From: Palsa-295 sp963781105
GTDB taxonomy: Bacteria > Acidobacteriota > Terriglobia > Acidiferrales > UBA7541
DNA length: 64,000 nucleotides
Assembly: GCA_963781105.1 (NCBI GenBank)
Contig: CAWAED010000008.1
Span: 1-64,000 of the forward strand
Reading direction: 5' to 3'
Of this stretch, positions 1 to 8,752 are shown piece after piece; the stretch's first letter is position 1; every line of letters starts with the position of its first letter. A program made the translations under genes and the position numbers. Below the pieces are notes generated by a model that had not been told where the DNA came from, made no database searches, and worked only from the letters and a program-made list of their open reading frames with translations.

Positions 1-586
1 GCTCCAGCACCGCCTGACCCACGGCCACTCCGGCCCCCTCATTCGGATCTTCCCGATCGCACTGTCGCTGCCAGCGGCGGATGTCTCGCCGCAGGCGCGC
101 CCGCGCATCCCGCAACGCCTGCTCGGTGTCGATGCGGTTGCGCGAGGCGTTCGCCGCGATGCGCGTCGAATCAATCGCCACGTGCCCCAGCTTGCCCAGC
201 TTCGCTTTCCGCGCCAGCTCCAGCGCTTGCGTGAACAGATCGTTCAGTCCCTTCCCGTGTCGCCGCCGAAAGGCATTCAGGGTCCAATGATCCGGCGTCG
301 CTCCGCCCGCCAGATAGCGAAACGCCAAATCTTCGCGAATGCGCTGCTCCAGGCGACGCGAACTGGTCACGCTCAGCGCGTAGGCGTACAGCCAGACCGC
401 CACCAACATCTCGGGCGCGTACGCCGGCCCGCCTTCGGCTCCATACTCGTCGCGGAAACCGTCCAGGTTCAATTTCGCCACCACGCGCCGCAGGAAAAAA
501 CACAAGTGATCCGCTCCCAGCACGTCGCGCACGCTCGGTGGCAGCAAATACGCCTGCTCCGGATTGTAATCCAGAAATTTTGCCAT
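1..586 (-). CDS. IS1182-type DDE transposase, N-terminal part only
   Basis: The minus-strand reading frame is the same as in the complete transposase at 55247-56440. The ATG at 584-586 opens a protein starting MAKFLDYNPEQAYLLPP, typical of the DUF772 N-terminal region of IS1182/IS5-group transposases. About 195 residues are present before the window edge removes the rest, including most of the catalytic DDE part. One difference from copy 2 falls near 469 and another near 225; neither breaks the frame. The frame is open to the edge, so this copy may be functional outside the window. No partner genes are carried by the element. Confidence 0.88.
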   Translation of the reverse strand, partial: MAKFLDYNPEQAYLLPPSVRDVLGADHLCFFLRRVVAKLNLDGFRDEYGAEGGPAYAPEMLVAVWLYAYALSVTSSRRLEQRIREDLAFRYLAGGATPDHWTLNAFRRRHGKGLNDLFTQALELARKAKLGKLGHVAIDSTRIAANASRNRIDTEQALRDARARLRRDIRRWQRQCDREDPNEGAGVAVGQAVLE

Positions 587-645
587 GGCGTCTCCTCTCT
601 CCTGCAGTATAAGAGACGCGTCAACCCGAGTTCTCACACAGACTC
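1..645 (-). mobile_element. IS1182-type insertion sequence, copy 1 (cut by window edge)
   Basis: This is the right-hand part of the element found complete at 55133-56499. Base 1 corresponds to 55855, and the two copies differ at only a couple of positions over about 640 bp. The right end is the inverted repeat finishing in CACACAGACTC at 645. It is followed by TTTA (646-649) and then GCCGTGCC, which is half of a palindrome. In the intact copy the target duplication is the same tetranucleotide read on the other strand (TAAA). The near identity of the copies indicates recent transposition. Confidence 0.9.
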
Positions 646-725
646 TTTAGCCGTGCCATAACGAACGCAAATTTAGAGCGGCTTTAGCCGCTGAGGGCAC
701 AAATTTCGAGTTCTCACACAAACTC
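646..725. repeat. MITE-like repeat, right half, split by IS copy 1
   Basis: The segment begins with the TTTA target site and half-palindrome GCCGTGCC, contains a second hairpin AGCGGC-TTTA-GCCGC near 677-691, and ends TTCTCACACAAACTC, close to the terminal repeat of the IS itself. The same arrangement is seen at 8640-8747 (no insertion) and 55053-56544 (also split by the IS). The left half lies outside the window. Confidence 0.7.
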
Positions 726-959
726 TGAAGCCTCTCGCCGATCAGCCTTTTGCACCTACTGGCCTGGCAATTGCTACAAGGACCCGCGGTCAGCTGTCCG
801 GGCCTTGGACCTTCGTACAGGCATGATTTCAGAAACGTCCGCGCTACGATGCTCTCAGGCGAGTTCCAAAACAGATTAATATTGTCACTGCGGACGAAGA
901 CCTAATTCTCTTCATCGCGCCATTATTCTGCTTCACTGTTTGGGGGACTGCACGATCGT

Positions 960-3464
960 ATGGCCTCTCTATTCAAATTTGCGTTTTCTCGTGATCGCGC
1001 AGCAAACGCAAGCGCCACAGCCACCGCCGAACCCGGCCCAGCTGTCGAACTCGCCGCCGCTGCCGCAACACCAAAACGCGCCGAACCGCAGCCTCCCGCG
1101 CCAGCGCCCGTTGACGAGGCCCAGTTGCAGGAATTCCTGCTCAAGAATTTCCTCACCACAGAGCCGACCGAGACCGTGGCTCCCGAAGCAGCTGCTCCTG
1201 CGAAAATTCCCGCCGCTCCGCCCGCGCAGAACGCTGCTCCCAAAGCTGCGCCAAAATCAGAATCTGTACCCGAGATTGCCACCGAATCAATGCCGGAAAT
1301 GCCGGTCGAATCAGCTTCGCAGGCCGCGCCGCAAACCGCGCCGGAGCCCCAAGCAGCCCCCAAGACGGAAACTGTGTCCGAGCCGCAACCGGACCCGGAG
1401 CCGATTTCCAACTCCATCACCCTCGCCGACCTCCACGAAAGCCAGGAAGTAATAGCGGAGGCGCAACTAGCAGCAGGTACTGCGCCGCCCGCTCCTCCCA
1501 AAGTCGCGCCTCACGAATGGGCGCTCGAAGAAACTCTCGCAAACCACAAAGAGTGGCTCGATTCACACGCCGCCGTCGGCGCCAAAGCCGATCTGCGCAA
1601 CGCCAAGCTCCAAGACACCGAACTCATCGGAATCAACCTGCGCTACGCCGATTTGCAGGACGCCAACCTGAAATCATCGGATCTTTTGCTCGCCGATCTG
1701 CGCGACGCGTGCCTGGTCCGCGCCAATCTGCAGGAAGCATGTCTTGTGGGTGCCAATCTGGAAGGCGCAAACCTCGAAGGCGCATCCCTCGAAAGCGCCA
1801 TGGGCCTGCTTCCCCGCCAGCTCGCGGGCGCCAATCTCCACGAAACATCATTGCCCGCACCTATTCTTGAATTCAATGCTCTGCCCGAATTCGTCCGCAC
1901 CGCAAATACCGCCGCGCGCTTGTTCAGCACCACGCTGGCCCTAAGCCTGATTTCCTGTCTCGCGATTTGGAAGACCAAGGACATCCAGCTTCTCGCCGAT
2001 TCTGCCATCATCCCGTACTTGCGCTCGTCCGGCGCCGCCGCGGCCGTACCCACGGACGAAATCTATCTCATCGCTCCTGCCGCATTGCTCGTCATTTATC
2101 TATGGTTTCTCTACAACCTACAGCGCGTTTGGGACGCGGCGCTCGAGCTGCCTGCCATTTTTCCCGATGGACGTGTCTTAGCCCAGAAAGGTCCACGAAT
2201 CATTACCGGCTTGCTACGCACCCATTTCCGTTGGATGAATCCCGATGCCCCTTCAACGCGCGTAATCGAGAAAGCCAGTTCCGTCGTCCTCGCTTATTGG
2301 CTGGTGCCTGTGGTGCTCCTCTTCTTCTGGGCGCGTTATCTCACTCTCCAGGAAATCCACGGCTCATTCTTGCAAATTGCCGTAACGCTCGTCGCCGTCG
2401 GCGTCGCGTTCTATTGCACCACCAGCGTTGGCCGTCCCCCAGAGATTTGGGCGGCGCAAGGTCGGCCCACCAAGGACTACTTCGCGCGGCTGAAGTTCTT
2501 GAAGCCCGCCACAATGCTCGCTTCACTTTTTGTCGTTCTGTCGCTGATTTCCGCCGGCACGGTCGCCGGCGTTCCGCACGATAAAGCTCGCGCTCCCCAA
2601 TTCGCCGCGGCCAGCGTTCGCCGCTGGGTCCCGAGCTTCCTTTGGGCTCTCGGGTATGACCCCTACGCCGAACTCACGGAAGCAGCCATTTCGCGCCGTC
2701 CGTCCAACTGGAACGGCGCGGATGACCAACTGCCTTCCGTCCAGGGCGCGCATCTGAACGGCACTAATTTCCGTTACGCCCAGGCTTACGGAATCTTTCT
2801 CGCCAACGCGCACTTGTTCCGCGCCAATTTCCAGGGCGCATTCCTTTCGGAAGCCGACATGCGCGGTGCCGACTTGGGTCAAGCCAACATGAAATTCGCG
2901 GTGCTCGATCGCGCGCAAATGAATCGCGCCAATCTCGACCGTGCTCAGCTCGACGGAGCCAACCTCGCGCGCGTGGATCTCCGCGGAGCGAACCTTTCCT
3001 ACTCCTCGCTCACCGATGCCGTCCTGGTGGACGCGCGCCTCGATGGCGCGAGCCTCTACGCCACCCACGCCGAAAATGCCACTTTGATTCGCGGCAATCT
3101 CGAAAAAGCCGATATGCGCGAAGCCCATCTCGACGGCGCCAATCTCGAAAGCGCTGACCTCCAGCAAGCCTATCTCTGGTCCACAAAACTCGCCGGCGCA
3201 AATCTCCAAAAGGCCCAACTGGCCACCGCAATTTTCATTGACGCAGACCTGCGCGATGCGGATCTGCGCGGCGCGCAATTCAATGGCACGGTACTCAATG
3301 GCGCGAATCTGCAGAACGCCGATCTGGATGGCGCAGATCTGCGCGGCGCCCTGCAACTAGCTGCGAACCAGGTCTGCTCGGCAAAATCGCGGCAAGGCGC
3401 GCTACTCGACGCCACGCTGCAAACGCAAGTGGACGCGCAATGCGGCGTTCCCCACCAACCGTAA
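960..3464 (+). CDS. Pentapeptide-repeat membrane protein
   Basis: The protein has 834 residues. The first 200 are a Pro/Ala/Glu-rich, probably disordered region. A first block of pentapeptide repeats (A-[DN]-L-x-x pattern) spans about residues 210-280, followed by about five hydrophobic segments between roughly 318 and 537. A second, longer pentapeptide block covers about 598-800, with repeats such as GANLEGANLEG and ADLRGA. Pentapeptide repeats fold as a right-handed quadrilateral beta-helix. Here two such helices flank a membrane domain, so a membrane-anchored scaffold or binding role is likely, but the substrate is unknown. The ATG at 960 follows a purine-rich GGGGGA about ten bases upstream. 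It lies upstream of ppa on the same strand with a gap of 110 bp. There is no evidence for a gyrase-protection role. Confidence 0.85.
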   Translation: MASLFKFAFSRDRAANASATATAEPGPAVELAAAAATPKRAEPQPPAPAPVDEAQLQEFLLKNFLTTEPTETVAPEAAAPAKIPAAPPAQNAAPKAAPKSESVPEIATESMPEMPVESASQAAPQTAPEPQAAPKTETVSEPQPDPEPISNSITLADLHESQEVIAEAQLAAGTAPPAPPKVAPHEWALEETLANHKEWLDSHAAVGAKADLRNAKLQDTELIGINLRYADLQDANLKSSDLLLADLRDACLVRANLQEACLVGANLEGANLEGASLESAMGLLPRQLAGANLHETSLPAPILEFNALPEFVRTANTAARLFSTTLALSLISCLAIWKTKDIQLLADSAIIPYLRSSGAAAAVPTDEIYLIAPAALLVIYLWFLYNLQRVWDAALELPAIFPDGRVLAQKGPRIITGLLRTHFRWMNPDAPSTRVIEKASSVVLAYWLVPVVLLFFWARYLTLQEIHGSFLQIAVTLVAVGVAFYCTTSVGRPPEIWAAQGRPTKDYFARLKFLKPATMLASLFVVLSLISAGTVAGVPHDKARAPQFAAASVRRWVPSFLWALGYDPYAELTEAAISRRPSNWNGADDQLPSVQGAHLNGTNFRYAQAYGIFLANAHLFRANFQGAFLSEADMRGADLGQANMKFAVLDRAQMNRANLDRAQLDGANLARVDLRGANLSYSSLTDAVLVDARLDGASLYATHAENATLIRGNLEKADMREAHLDGANLESADLQQAYLWSTKLAGANLQKAQLATAIFIDADLRDADLRGAQFNGTVLNGANLQNADLDGADLRGALQLAANQVCSAKSRQGALLDATLQTQVDAQCGVPHQP

Positions 3465-3574
3465 GCGAACGGAAAATACGAAATCTCCACGCTGAACAAT
3501 CACACCGGCGCCGAACTCTACAATTCGAAACCTTACAACCTCCCGAGTCCGTTACAATTGATCTGGAGAAAACG

Positions 3575-4120
3575 ATGCATCCATGGCATGACCTCAGCCC
3601 CGGCGAACACGTCCCGCAGGAATTCCACGCCGTAATCGAAATCCCCCTCGGCTCCAGCGTCAAATACGAGCTCGACAAAGCCAGCGGCATCATCAAAATG
3701 GACCGCGTCCTCTATTCCGCCGTCTACTACCCCGCAAACTACGGCTTCATCCCGCAATCGCTAGCCGAAGATCACGATCCGCTCGACGTCCTCGTCCTCT
3801 GCCAGGTCCCCGTGAATCCACTCACCATCATGTACGCCCGCACCATCGGCCTGATGGCCATGATCGATTCCGGCACGATCGACCACAAAATCATCGCCGT
3901 CGCCACCGCCGATCCCGAGTACAACTCGTACCACGAGGCCAGTGAGCTCCCGCCGCACAAACTCGCCATGGTCCGCAGATTTTTCCAGGACTACAAGCAG
4001 CTCGAAGGCAAAATCGTCGAAGTGGACGCCATCCAACCAGCCGCCGCGGCCTATCCGGTCATCGAGAGCGCTTTAGCGCGTTACGACAAAAAACGCCGCG
4101 CCGGCCATCACAAGAAATAG
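3575..4120 (+). CDS. ppa: Inorganic pyrophosphatase, family I
   Basis: Soluble family I pyrophosphatase, hydrolysing pyrophosphate to orthophosphate in the cytoplasm and so driving biosynthetic reactions. It has 181 residues, the normal length. The signature DHDPLDVLVL at about residues 66-75 carries the metal-binding aspartates. The N-terminal E-I-P segment and the YYPANYGFIP segment are typical. The ATG at 3575 is preferred over upstream in-frame codons because TGGAGAA lies just upstream and because family members start close to this point. It lies 110 bp after the pentapeptide gene and may be transcribed with it. Codon use is like its neighbours. Confidence 0.95.
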   Translation: MHPWHDLSPGEHVPQEFHAVIEIPLGSSVKYELDKASGIIKMDRVLYSAVYYPANYGFIPQSLAEDHDPLDVLVLCQVPVNPLTIMYARTIGLMAMIDSGTIDHKIIAVATADPEYNSYHEASELPPHKLAMVRRFFQDYKQLEGKIVEVDAIQPAAAAYPVIESALARYDKKRRAGHHKK

Positions 4121-4471
4121 CTCCCCGGCTCGTCGGCAGCCTTCGCCATCGAAGGCGATGAAAAGGTGAACTGTCCCGCGTTGCCCGTTTTCTGAACCTT
4201 CGTCCAGTTGTGCCCGACTTTCGCTTGTCCCCATACTGGAGGTGCAGCTGGTACCTGTGTTTTCAAGCGGTGGCTCTTGGGGAACGCCGTGCAACGCCCA
4301 TTTTTCTTTCGCTTCCCACATTTCGGAACGCAACTGCTCGCGCACCCACATCTCGGAGTCCCTCATCGCGGTGGCGCTCGTAATTCCGCGGTTCTCGAAC
4401 TTCCGTCGGCGTCGCTGCGCGCCACAAATTCGCATGGCGCGACGCGGCGAGCCTCGATAGTCGGAGGAAAA
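4121..4471. other. Intergenic, no supported gene
   Basis: The 351 bp between ppa and the SH3-domain gene contain short open frames on both strands without convincing starts. A small inverted repeat, GCCTTCGCCATCGAAGGC, lies near 4139-4156 without a T-run. The ribosome binding site GGAGG at 4463-4467 belongs to the next gene. The minus-strand frame in this stretch is open for some length but has no plausible initiation signal. Confidence 0.5.
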
Positions 4472-6142
4472 ATGATTCGTCCGCTGGGTCTTGCTCTCGC
4501 GCTCGTCATCCTCGGCTCGGCATCGCCTGCGAAAGCGGGGACCAGCACCAACGTGAAGTGTGCCGTGAACGAAGACCGCGTGTGGGTCTACGAGAATCTC
4601 GACGATTTCAACTTGGCCGCCAAACTCAAATGCGGCGACCCGGTGCAAGTCGAATCACGCGTAAAGGGCTACGTAAAAATTCAAACTGCGGACGGCACCG
4701 AAGGTTTCGTACTGGATTCGGCGCTGCCGAAATCCGCGCTGCCTCCCGCGCCCGAAGAAAAACCCATTACGGTCGAAGCTGCGTCCCTCGCTTTTGCCGC
4801 GAAGCGTGCTGCAAAGTCCGCAACGCCCACCGTGAGCTCCGCGCCACCCCCTTCGCCAGCGCCTGCCGCGCTGGTGGCTTCTAGCACTCCGGAAGCAGTT
4901 TCCGCTTCCAGCGCTCCCGCTGTCGTCGCAGCCCGCACTCCGCCGGTCGAGCCTTCGGCACCTGCGCCAACCGCGCCGGCCCCCGCCGCCGTTTCCACTT
5001 CAACCGCGCCAATAGCCGTCGCGGCGCGCACCGTTCCAGTCGCAACCGCAGCGCCCTTGAGCACCGCACCAGCTCCCACTCAACCAGCGGTTGCGATAGC
5101 CGCACCGGCACCAGCTCCCGCCGCGCCTGCACCCGCGACCGCTACTCCCGCTTCGGCGCCTGTTTACGCAAGCCAACCCGTCAGCGCTCCCGCACCTGCT
5201 CCAGCCGTCACGAGCGCCCCAACCGTGACACACGCGTCCAGCGTCGAGGTGGAGACAGTATCAGCGCCAGCGCAACCAGCGCCGCCCGCTCCCACGGTCG
5301 CCGCCAAGTACAGCAACCCGCAGCCAATCGCTCCCGCGCACGCAAAGAAACACAAAACTCCTGAAGCAGCGCCGGTTCAGCCCGCGGTTTCAACGTCACA
5401 ACCCACGGTAGTGGCAAAGACGGCCCCAGTTCAGCCAGCGCCCCCAGCACCACCGGCCAGGATTGCCGCTCCCGTCGCCCGAGCCTCAGTTTCTTCAGAC
5501 GCCACTTCTCAATCCGCGCCGATGGTCGCGAGCAGAGTCGAACCAACCGAAAACGCCGCCATGGCGGAAGACTCCGCGAGCTTGCAGCCCGTCTCCAGTC
5601 CCGCGGACCAGCCAGCGCCCGCTCGCGCCAAGCCCCCGGTAAATCCCGACGACGAAGACGACACCGCCGTCCGCCAACTCGAAGAAGACACCGCCAATTG
5701 CACGCACTATTTTTCCGCGTACGGCCTGTCGCCCAATCAATACAAATGGCTCGCGCAGAACCGCCACAAAGCTTTCCCCAGCGTCTGCCCTGCTCCCACT
5801 CCCGCGATGGTGGATTTCGTCGTCATCTTCACGCACGATGTCGCGTTTTATAACGTCACCATGCCGGACGCCATCCACGTCGAGCAAAATGGCTTTTCCG
5901 ATTGGACGCCGCTCAGCACCGTGGACACCGCGCTCATGACTCCCTCCGAAGCCGACAAGAGCCACCACGAATACGTCTGGGTATTCCACACCACGCGCGG
6001 CGCATTCGATCCGTCCAAGTTCTCTTCACATCGCCGCCCACTGTATTCCAAGTCGGAAAGCAACACGCTCGGTTCGCGCGGCGGCTTCCGCACCGTGATG
6101 GACGCGCTCACCTTCATCGAACAAAACGGAACAAACCGCTAG
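4472..6142 (+). CDS. Secreted SH3-domain protein with long Pro/Ala linker
   Basis: The protein has 556 residues. A signal peptide (about 1-23, ending SPAKA) is followed by a bacterial SH3-like domain (about 28-85, with K-C-A-V-N at its start and E-G-F-V-L-D at its end). A roughly 300-residue linker very rich in Pro, Ala, Val and Thr follows. The C-terminal domain of about 140 residues has conserved-looking Cys residues and the segment HHEYVWVFHTTRGAFD. SH3-like domains of this kind usually bind peptidoglycan or surface ligands, so a cell-envelope location is likely. The ATG at 4472 is chosen because GGAGG lies 5 bases upstream and the signal peptide begins there; the frame is open further upstream. 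The linker is low complexity and may vary between strains. The function of the C-terminal domain is not recognised. Confidence 0.8.
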   Translation: MIRPLGLALALVILGSASPAKAGTSTNVKCAVNEDRVWVYENLDDFNLAAKLKCGDPVQVESRVKGYVKIQTADGTEGFVLDSALPKSALPPAPEEKPITVEAASLAFAAKRAAKSATPTVSSAPPPSPAPAALVASSTPEAVSASSAPAVVAARTPPVEPSAPAPTAPAPAAVSTSTAPIAVAARTVPVATAAPLSTAPAPTQPAVAIAAPAPAPAAPAPATATPASAPVYASQPVSAPAPAPAVTSAPTVTHASSVEVETVSAPAQPAPPAPTVAAKYSNPQPIAPAHAKKHKTPEAAPVQPAVSTSQPTVVAKTAPVQPAPPAPPARIAAPVARASVSSDATSQSAPMVASRVEPTENAAMAEDSASLQPVSSPADQPAPARAKPPVNPDDEDDTAVRQLEEDTANCTHYFSAYGLSPNQYKWLAQNRHKAFPSVCPAPTPAMVDFVVIFTHDVAFYNVTMPDAIHVEQNGFSDWTPLSTVDTALMTPSEADKSHHEYVWVFHTTRGAFDPSKFSSHRRPLYSKSESNTLGSRGGFRTVMDALTFIEQNGTNR

Positions 6143-6469
6143 GCGTGCTGCACCAAAACGGAACAGCGGCGCTTCCGCTATCATTTAACTCTCTCTAACT
6201 TCTCGCTCACAACTCCCTTGTTCCTCGTCGCGCCACGGACTTCCCTCCTCTCGATCGCCCCACAACTCGCCGCGCACCGAAAAAACGGAAATAGTCATCC
6301 AATTTGCCAGCTACTCTCAAGAAACCCGCATATTTTCACCACGATTCCAGTCCATTAATGGCTAATTGACTCCCAAGCGCCTCCGGCACCAAAATCTATT
6401 TTTGCAACACGACCGAGCGCCAGGTCCCCCAGACTCGCGCGGCCATTCCACAAAACGGAGCAACTCATA
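6143..6469. other. Intergenic, no supported gene
   Basis: This 327 bp stretch is less G+C-rich than its surroundings and separates the SH3-domain gene from the cytochrome gene. No reading frame with a ribosome binding site is seen. It probably holds the promoter of the cytochrome gene, but no clear -35/-10 pair could be picked out. Confidence 0.45.
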
Positions 6470-6916
6470 ATGAAAACCTTTATTCGTGTCACATCCTGCG
6501 GGATTCTCCTACTGGCCGCGGCATTTGTCGTGTCCACTACACACATCCGTAAATCCTCCGCCGCCCCTAAGGACACCGACATTCAACGCGGTAAATATCT
6601 CGTGGAAGAAGTCGCCAAATGCACCGAATGTCACACGCCGCGCGACGCCCAGGGCCAACTTGACCACGACCACTGGATGCAAGGCGCTTCTATCTGGATC
6701 ACGCCCGTTCACGCCAATCCGCAATGGGCCGAACGCGCCCCCACCATCGCCGGCTTCGGCGGCTATTCCGATCAAGACGGTGTAAACATTCTCGAAAAAG
6801 GAATTGGCGCGAATGGCGAGCCGATTCGTCCTCCCATGCACATCTATCACATGAAACATGAAGACGCGCTCGCCATCATCGCGTATCTGCGCTCGCTTCC
6901 CACCGCTCCGCAGTAA
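6470..6916 (+). CDS. Small class I cytochrome c
   Basis: The protein has 148 residues. A hydrophobic N-terminal segment (about 9-22) acts as signal or anchor. The single haem-binding motif CTECH is at residues 51-55, and candidate axial methionines are M123 (PPMH) and M128. The C-terminal helix EDALAIIAYLRSLP is typical of cytochrome c domains that serve as subunits or partners of periplasmic dehydrogenases and oxidases. Haem is attached outside the cytoplasm. The gene stands alone, with no dehydrogenase or oxidase subunit beside it, so its electron partner cannot be read from context. Its closest general resemblance is to the small diheme/monoheme cytochromes found with alcohol or aldehyde dehydrogenases, but only one haem motif is present here. 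Confidence 0.88.
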   Translation: MKTFIRVTSCGILLLAAAFVVSTTHIRKSSAAPKDTDIQRGKYLVEEVAKCTECHTPRDAQGQLDHDHWMQGASIWITPVHANPQWAERAPTIAGFGGYSDQDGVNILEKGIGANGEPIRPPMHIYHMKHEDALAIIAYLRSLPTAPQ

Positions 6917-7030
6917 AACGCTCGCGGATTGTTAAGTTTTCTTAATGTGACGGCCGTTTTCTGCGTCCTTTACATTTTTTCCTGTATTGCACTTCTCGCC
7001 AACTGAAGTATCTTCGTCCCGAGGGAGGGT

Positions 7031-7258
7031 ATGACTATGCCCAGCACGACCAAAAGGATTCCATCACACGAAGCGATCGAACGCCGCGCCTACGAAATTT
7101 ACATTGAGCGCGGCGCTGTAGAAGGCGACGACGTCGCCAATTGGCTCGCGGCCGAAGAAGAACTAATGGCACGCGCCGAGGAAGCAGAAGCTGCCAGGGT
7201 AGCGCCCGCCGCCGATCTGCGGCCTGCGCCCATGCGCAAGAGCGTGACCGCTAGCTAG
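7031..7258 (+). CDS. DUF2934 family small protein
   Basis: The protein has 75 residues. The central segment AIERRAYEIYIERG, followed about ten residues later by WLAAEEEL, is the hallmark of DUF2934, a short helical family frequent in Acidobacteriota and Proteobacteria. Its function is unknown. The ATG at 7031 is preceded by GGGAGGG at about 7022-7028; a second ATG two codons later is nearly equivalent. No signal peptide or membrane segment is visible. It stands between the cytochrome gene and the convergent RMD1-family gene with no clear operon partner. Confidence 0.82.
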   Translation: MTMPSTTKRIPSHEAIERRAYEIYIERGAVEGDDVANWLAAEEELMARAEEAEAARVAPAADLRPAPMRKSVTAS

Positions 7259-7340
7259 CGCTGCGGACCGAAATTTCTAAAAATGGGATCCGTGGGTTAA
7301 AACGACGCCGCAGAGGTGTGGTTTGCCCCGAAGGAATTGC

Positions 7341-8423
7341 CTATTTTCCACGAAACAAGAAAATAATCTCGATAATTAGAATAATCACCACCGATAACTC
7401 CAGCACGAAGCTTCGCGTCTGATTGAACTGATCTACCATGAAGCGGTACAGCTCTCCCGCAGTCCGCAGTTTCTGGTCCACCAACCGTCGGTAATCCGTC
7501 ACTCCCACTTTTGCGGCCGCCAGCCCGTAGAGTCGCGCGTAAAACATATCGCTCAAAAACTTGATGGCGTTGTCCACCTTCTCCGTTAACTCCATCACGT
7601 CCAGCCGGATTGTATTCAACCGCGCCGCTTCGCGCGAAAGCCGCCAGGCGGCCGCGACTCCGCTCTTGTGCTCGAGCGACCGGTAGACATCGTCCAGCAG
7701 CCGGGTAAGCAAGCCGTCATAGTGCCGCAATTCCAGCAGCTGCGTGTTCGCATACTCCAGCAATTGGATCGTCGTCGCGGCGCTCTCCGTGCTGCCATAA
7801 ACCAGCGCCCCCGACCAGCCCACCACCAGCAAATCCGCACGCGAGTACGAAATATTCGACTGCAGAATTTCTTGCGTCTCCGCGTCCGACAAAAAGACAG
7901 ATTCGCCGCGAACCAGCTGCGCGATTTCCCGGCCGTGCCCCGCCAGCAAATCCCGGGCGCCGAGCGCCGCTCCGTCCGCGCCCGGCAATTCCTCCAGATG
8001 GACGATGAAATAATCCTCGTTCAACCAAGTCTTGTAAGGCCGCACCAACGCGCCTGCGGCGCGGTCCAGCGCGCCACGCAGCAGTTCGTTCGCTTTGGCC
8101 TCCAGCTCCGGCGCTCCAATCCAGTGACTCGATTGCGTCACCAGCGAGTCCCAATCGCCCGCGAACCCGAGTTCCATCTCAATGCTCACCACGCCGTAGT
8201 CATAATATTTCGTGCTCCCGCCGATGGTTTCACCGGTATTCAATACCACGGGCCCGATCGGCTCGATCACAGGCGGTCTTTCAAATTTCAAATAATGCGG
8301 AATCGGAGGAGTGCGGCTGGCAGGAGCCTGCACGGCATGCGGCTCAAGAATCGCCCGAAGATTATCGAGATTTACAGCTTCCGAAACATCATAAAGATAA
8401 AGCACCCGAAAATGTCCATGCAA
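7341..8423 (-). CDS. RMD1/DUF155 family membrane-anchored protein
   Basis: The protein has 360 residues. The body matches the RMD1/YagE (DUF155, PF02582) family, with the segment YYDYGVVSIEME and the helical C-terminal part containing DVYRSLEHKSG. A single hydrophobic segment close to the C terminus (VVIILIIEIIFLF) would anchor it in a membrane. Eukaryotic relatives are mitochondrial membrane proteins linked to translation; the bacterial role is not established. The frame starts with TTG at 8423. GGAGG lies about 11 bases upstream and no in-frame ATG is available nearby, so the exact start is uncertain (a downstream GTG is possible). The gene is convergent with DUF2934 and is followed upstream by a dense repeat cluster. 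Confidence 0.8.
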   Translation of the reverse strand: MHGHFRVLYLYDVSEAVNLDNLRAILEPHAVQAPASRTPPIPHYLKFERPPVIEPIGPVVLNTGETIGGSTKYYDYGVVSIEMELGFAGDWDSLVTQSSHWIGAPELEAKANELLRGALDRAAGALVRPYKTWLNEDYFIVHLEELPGADGAALGARDLLAGHGREIAQLVRGESVFLSDAETQEILQSNISYSRADLLVVGWSGALVYGSTESAATTIQLLEYANTQLLELRHYDGLLTRLLDDVYRSLEHKSGVAAAWRLSREAARLNTIRLDVMELTEKVDNAIKFLSDMFYARLYGLAAAKVGVTDYRRLVDQKLRTAGELYRFMVDQFNQTRSFVLELSVVIILIIEIIFLFRGK

Positions 8424-8498
8424 AGAAATCGCAACCTCCCATCACGCACCATAAGTATCTCATCCAGCCCTTCACAGTTGTAGCGGCGGCAAGTAGTT

Positions 8499-8525
8499 GT
8501 AGCGGCGCACTTTAGTGCGCCATCG
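8499..8525 (+). repeat. REP-like hairpin, family B, copy 1
   Basis: The unit is TGTAGCGGCGCAC-TTTA-GTGCGCCATC, a perfect 7-bp stem with a TTTA loop and conserved flanks. The same unit occurs at about 20305 and 25072 in this orientation, and at 51516 and 53211 in the opposite orientation. It lies in the intergenic cluster upstream of the RMD1-family gene. Confidence 0.85.
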
Positions 8526-8569
8526 GCGTTACCGCAACCAACGGCGGCGTTCTGAGCAGGTGTGGTTAA

Positions 8570-8638
8570 GCCACGGCTTTTAGGGGGTCGGAGCTTTAGC
8601 TCCGATGTGAAGGTCACCGGATTGGGGGGCTTAGCCCC
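8570..8638. repeat. Two further TTTA/TTA-loop hairpins
   Basis: CGGAGC-TTTA-GCTCCG (about 8589-8604) and GGGGGC-TTA-GCCCCC (about 8625-8639) follow each other directly. Each has a different stem but the same kind of loop. Together with the neighbouring family B hairpin and the MITE, the roughly 250 bp upstream of dnaE2's 3' end is almost entirely made of such hairpins. Confidence 0.7.
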
Positions 8639-8639
8639 C

Positions 8640-8747
8640 GTGTGAGGTCCGTGAATTTCGTCAGGGCACGGCTTTAGCCGTGCCGTAATCGACACAAAAT
8701 GAGACGGCTTTAGCCGCTGAGGGAGCGAATTTCGAGTGCTCACACAG
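8640..8747 (+). repeat. MITE-like repeat, intact copy without insertion
   Basis: About 108 bp with similar inverted ends (GTGTGAGGTCC and GTGCTCACACA). It contains the perfect palindrome GGCACGGC-TTTA-GCCGTGCC at 8665-8684 and a second hairpin CGGC-TTTA-GCCG near 8705-8716. Copies at 646-725 and 55053-56544 have an IS1182-type element inserted exactly at the TTTA/TAAA loop of the first palindrome. This copy is therefore the empty-site form. Confidence 0.75.
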
Positions 8748-8752
8748 CCCCA

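Noticed and set aside
4073..4648. Minus-strand open frame of 191 codons near the ppa gene
   Set aside because: It overlaps two confident plus-strand genes at its ends, and its internal ATG codons lack ribosome binding sites. A small protein inside 4208-4380 cannot be excluded.
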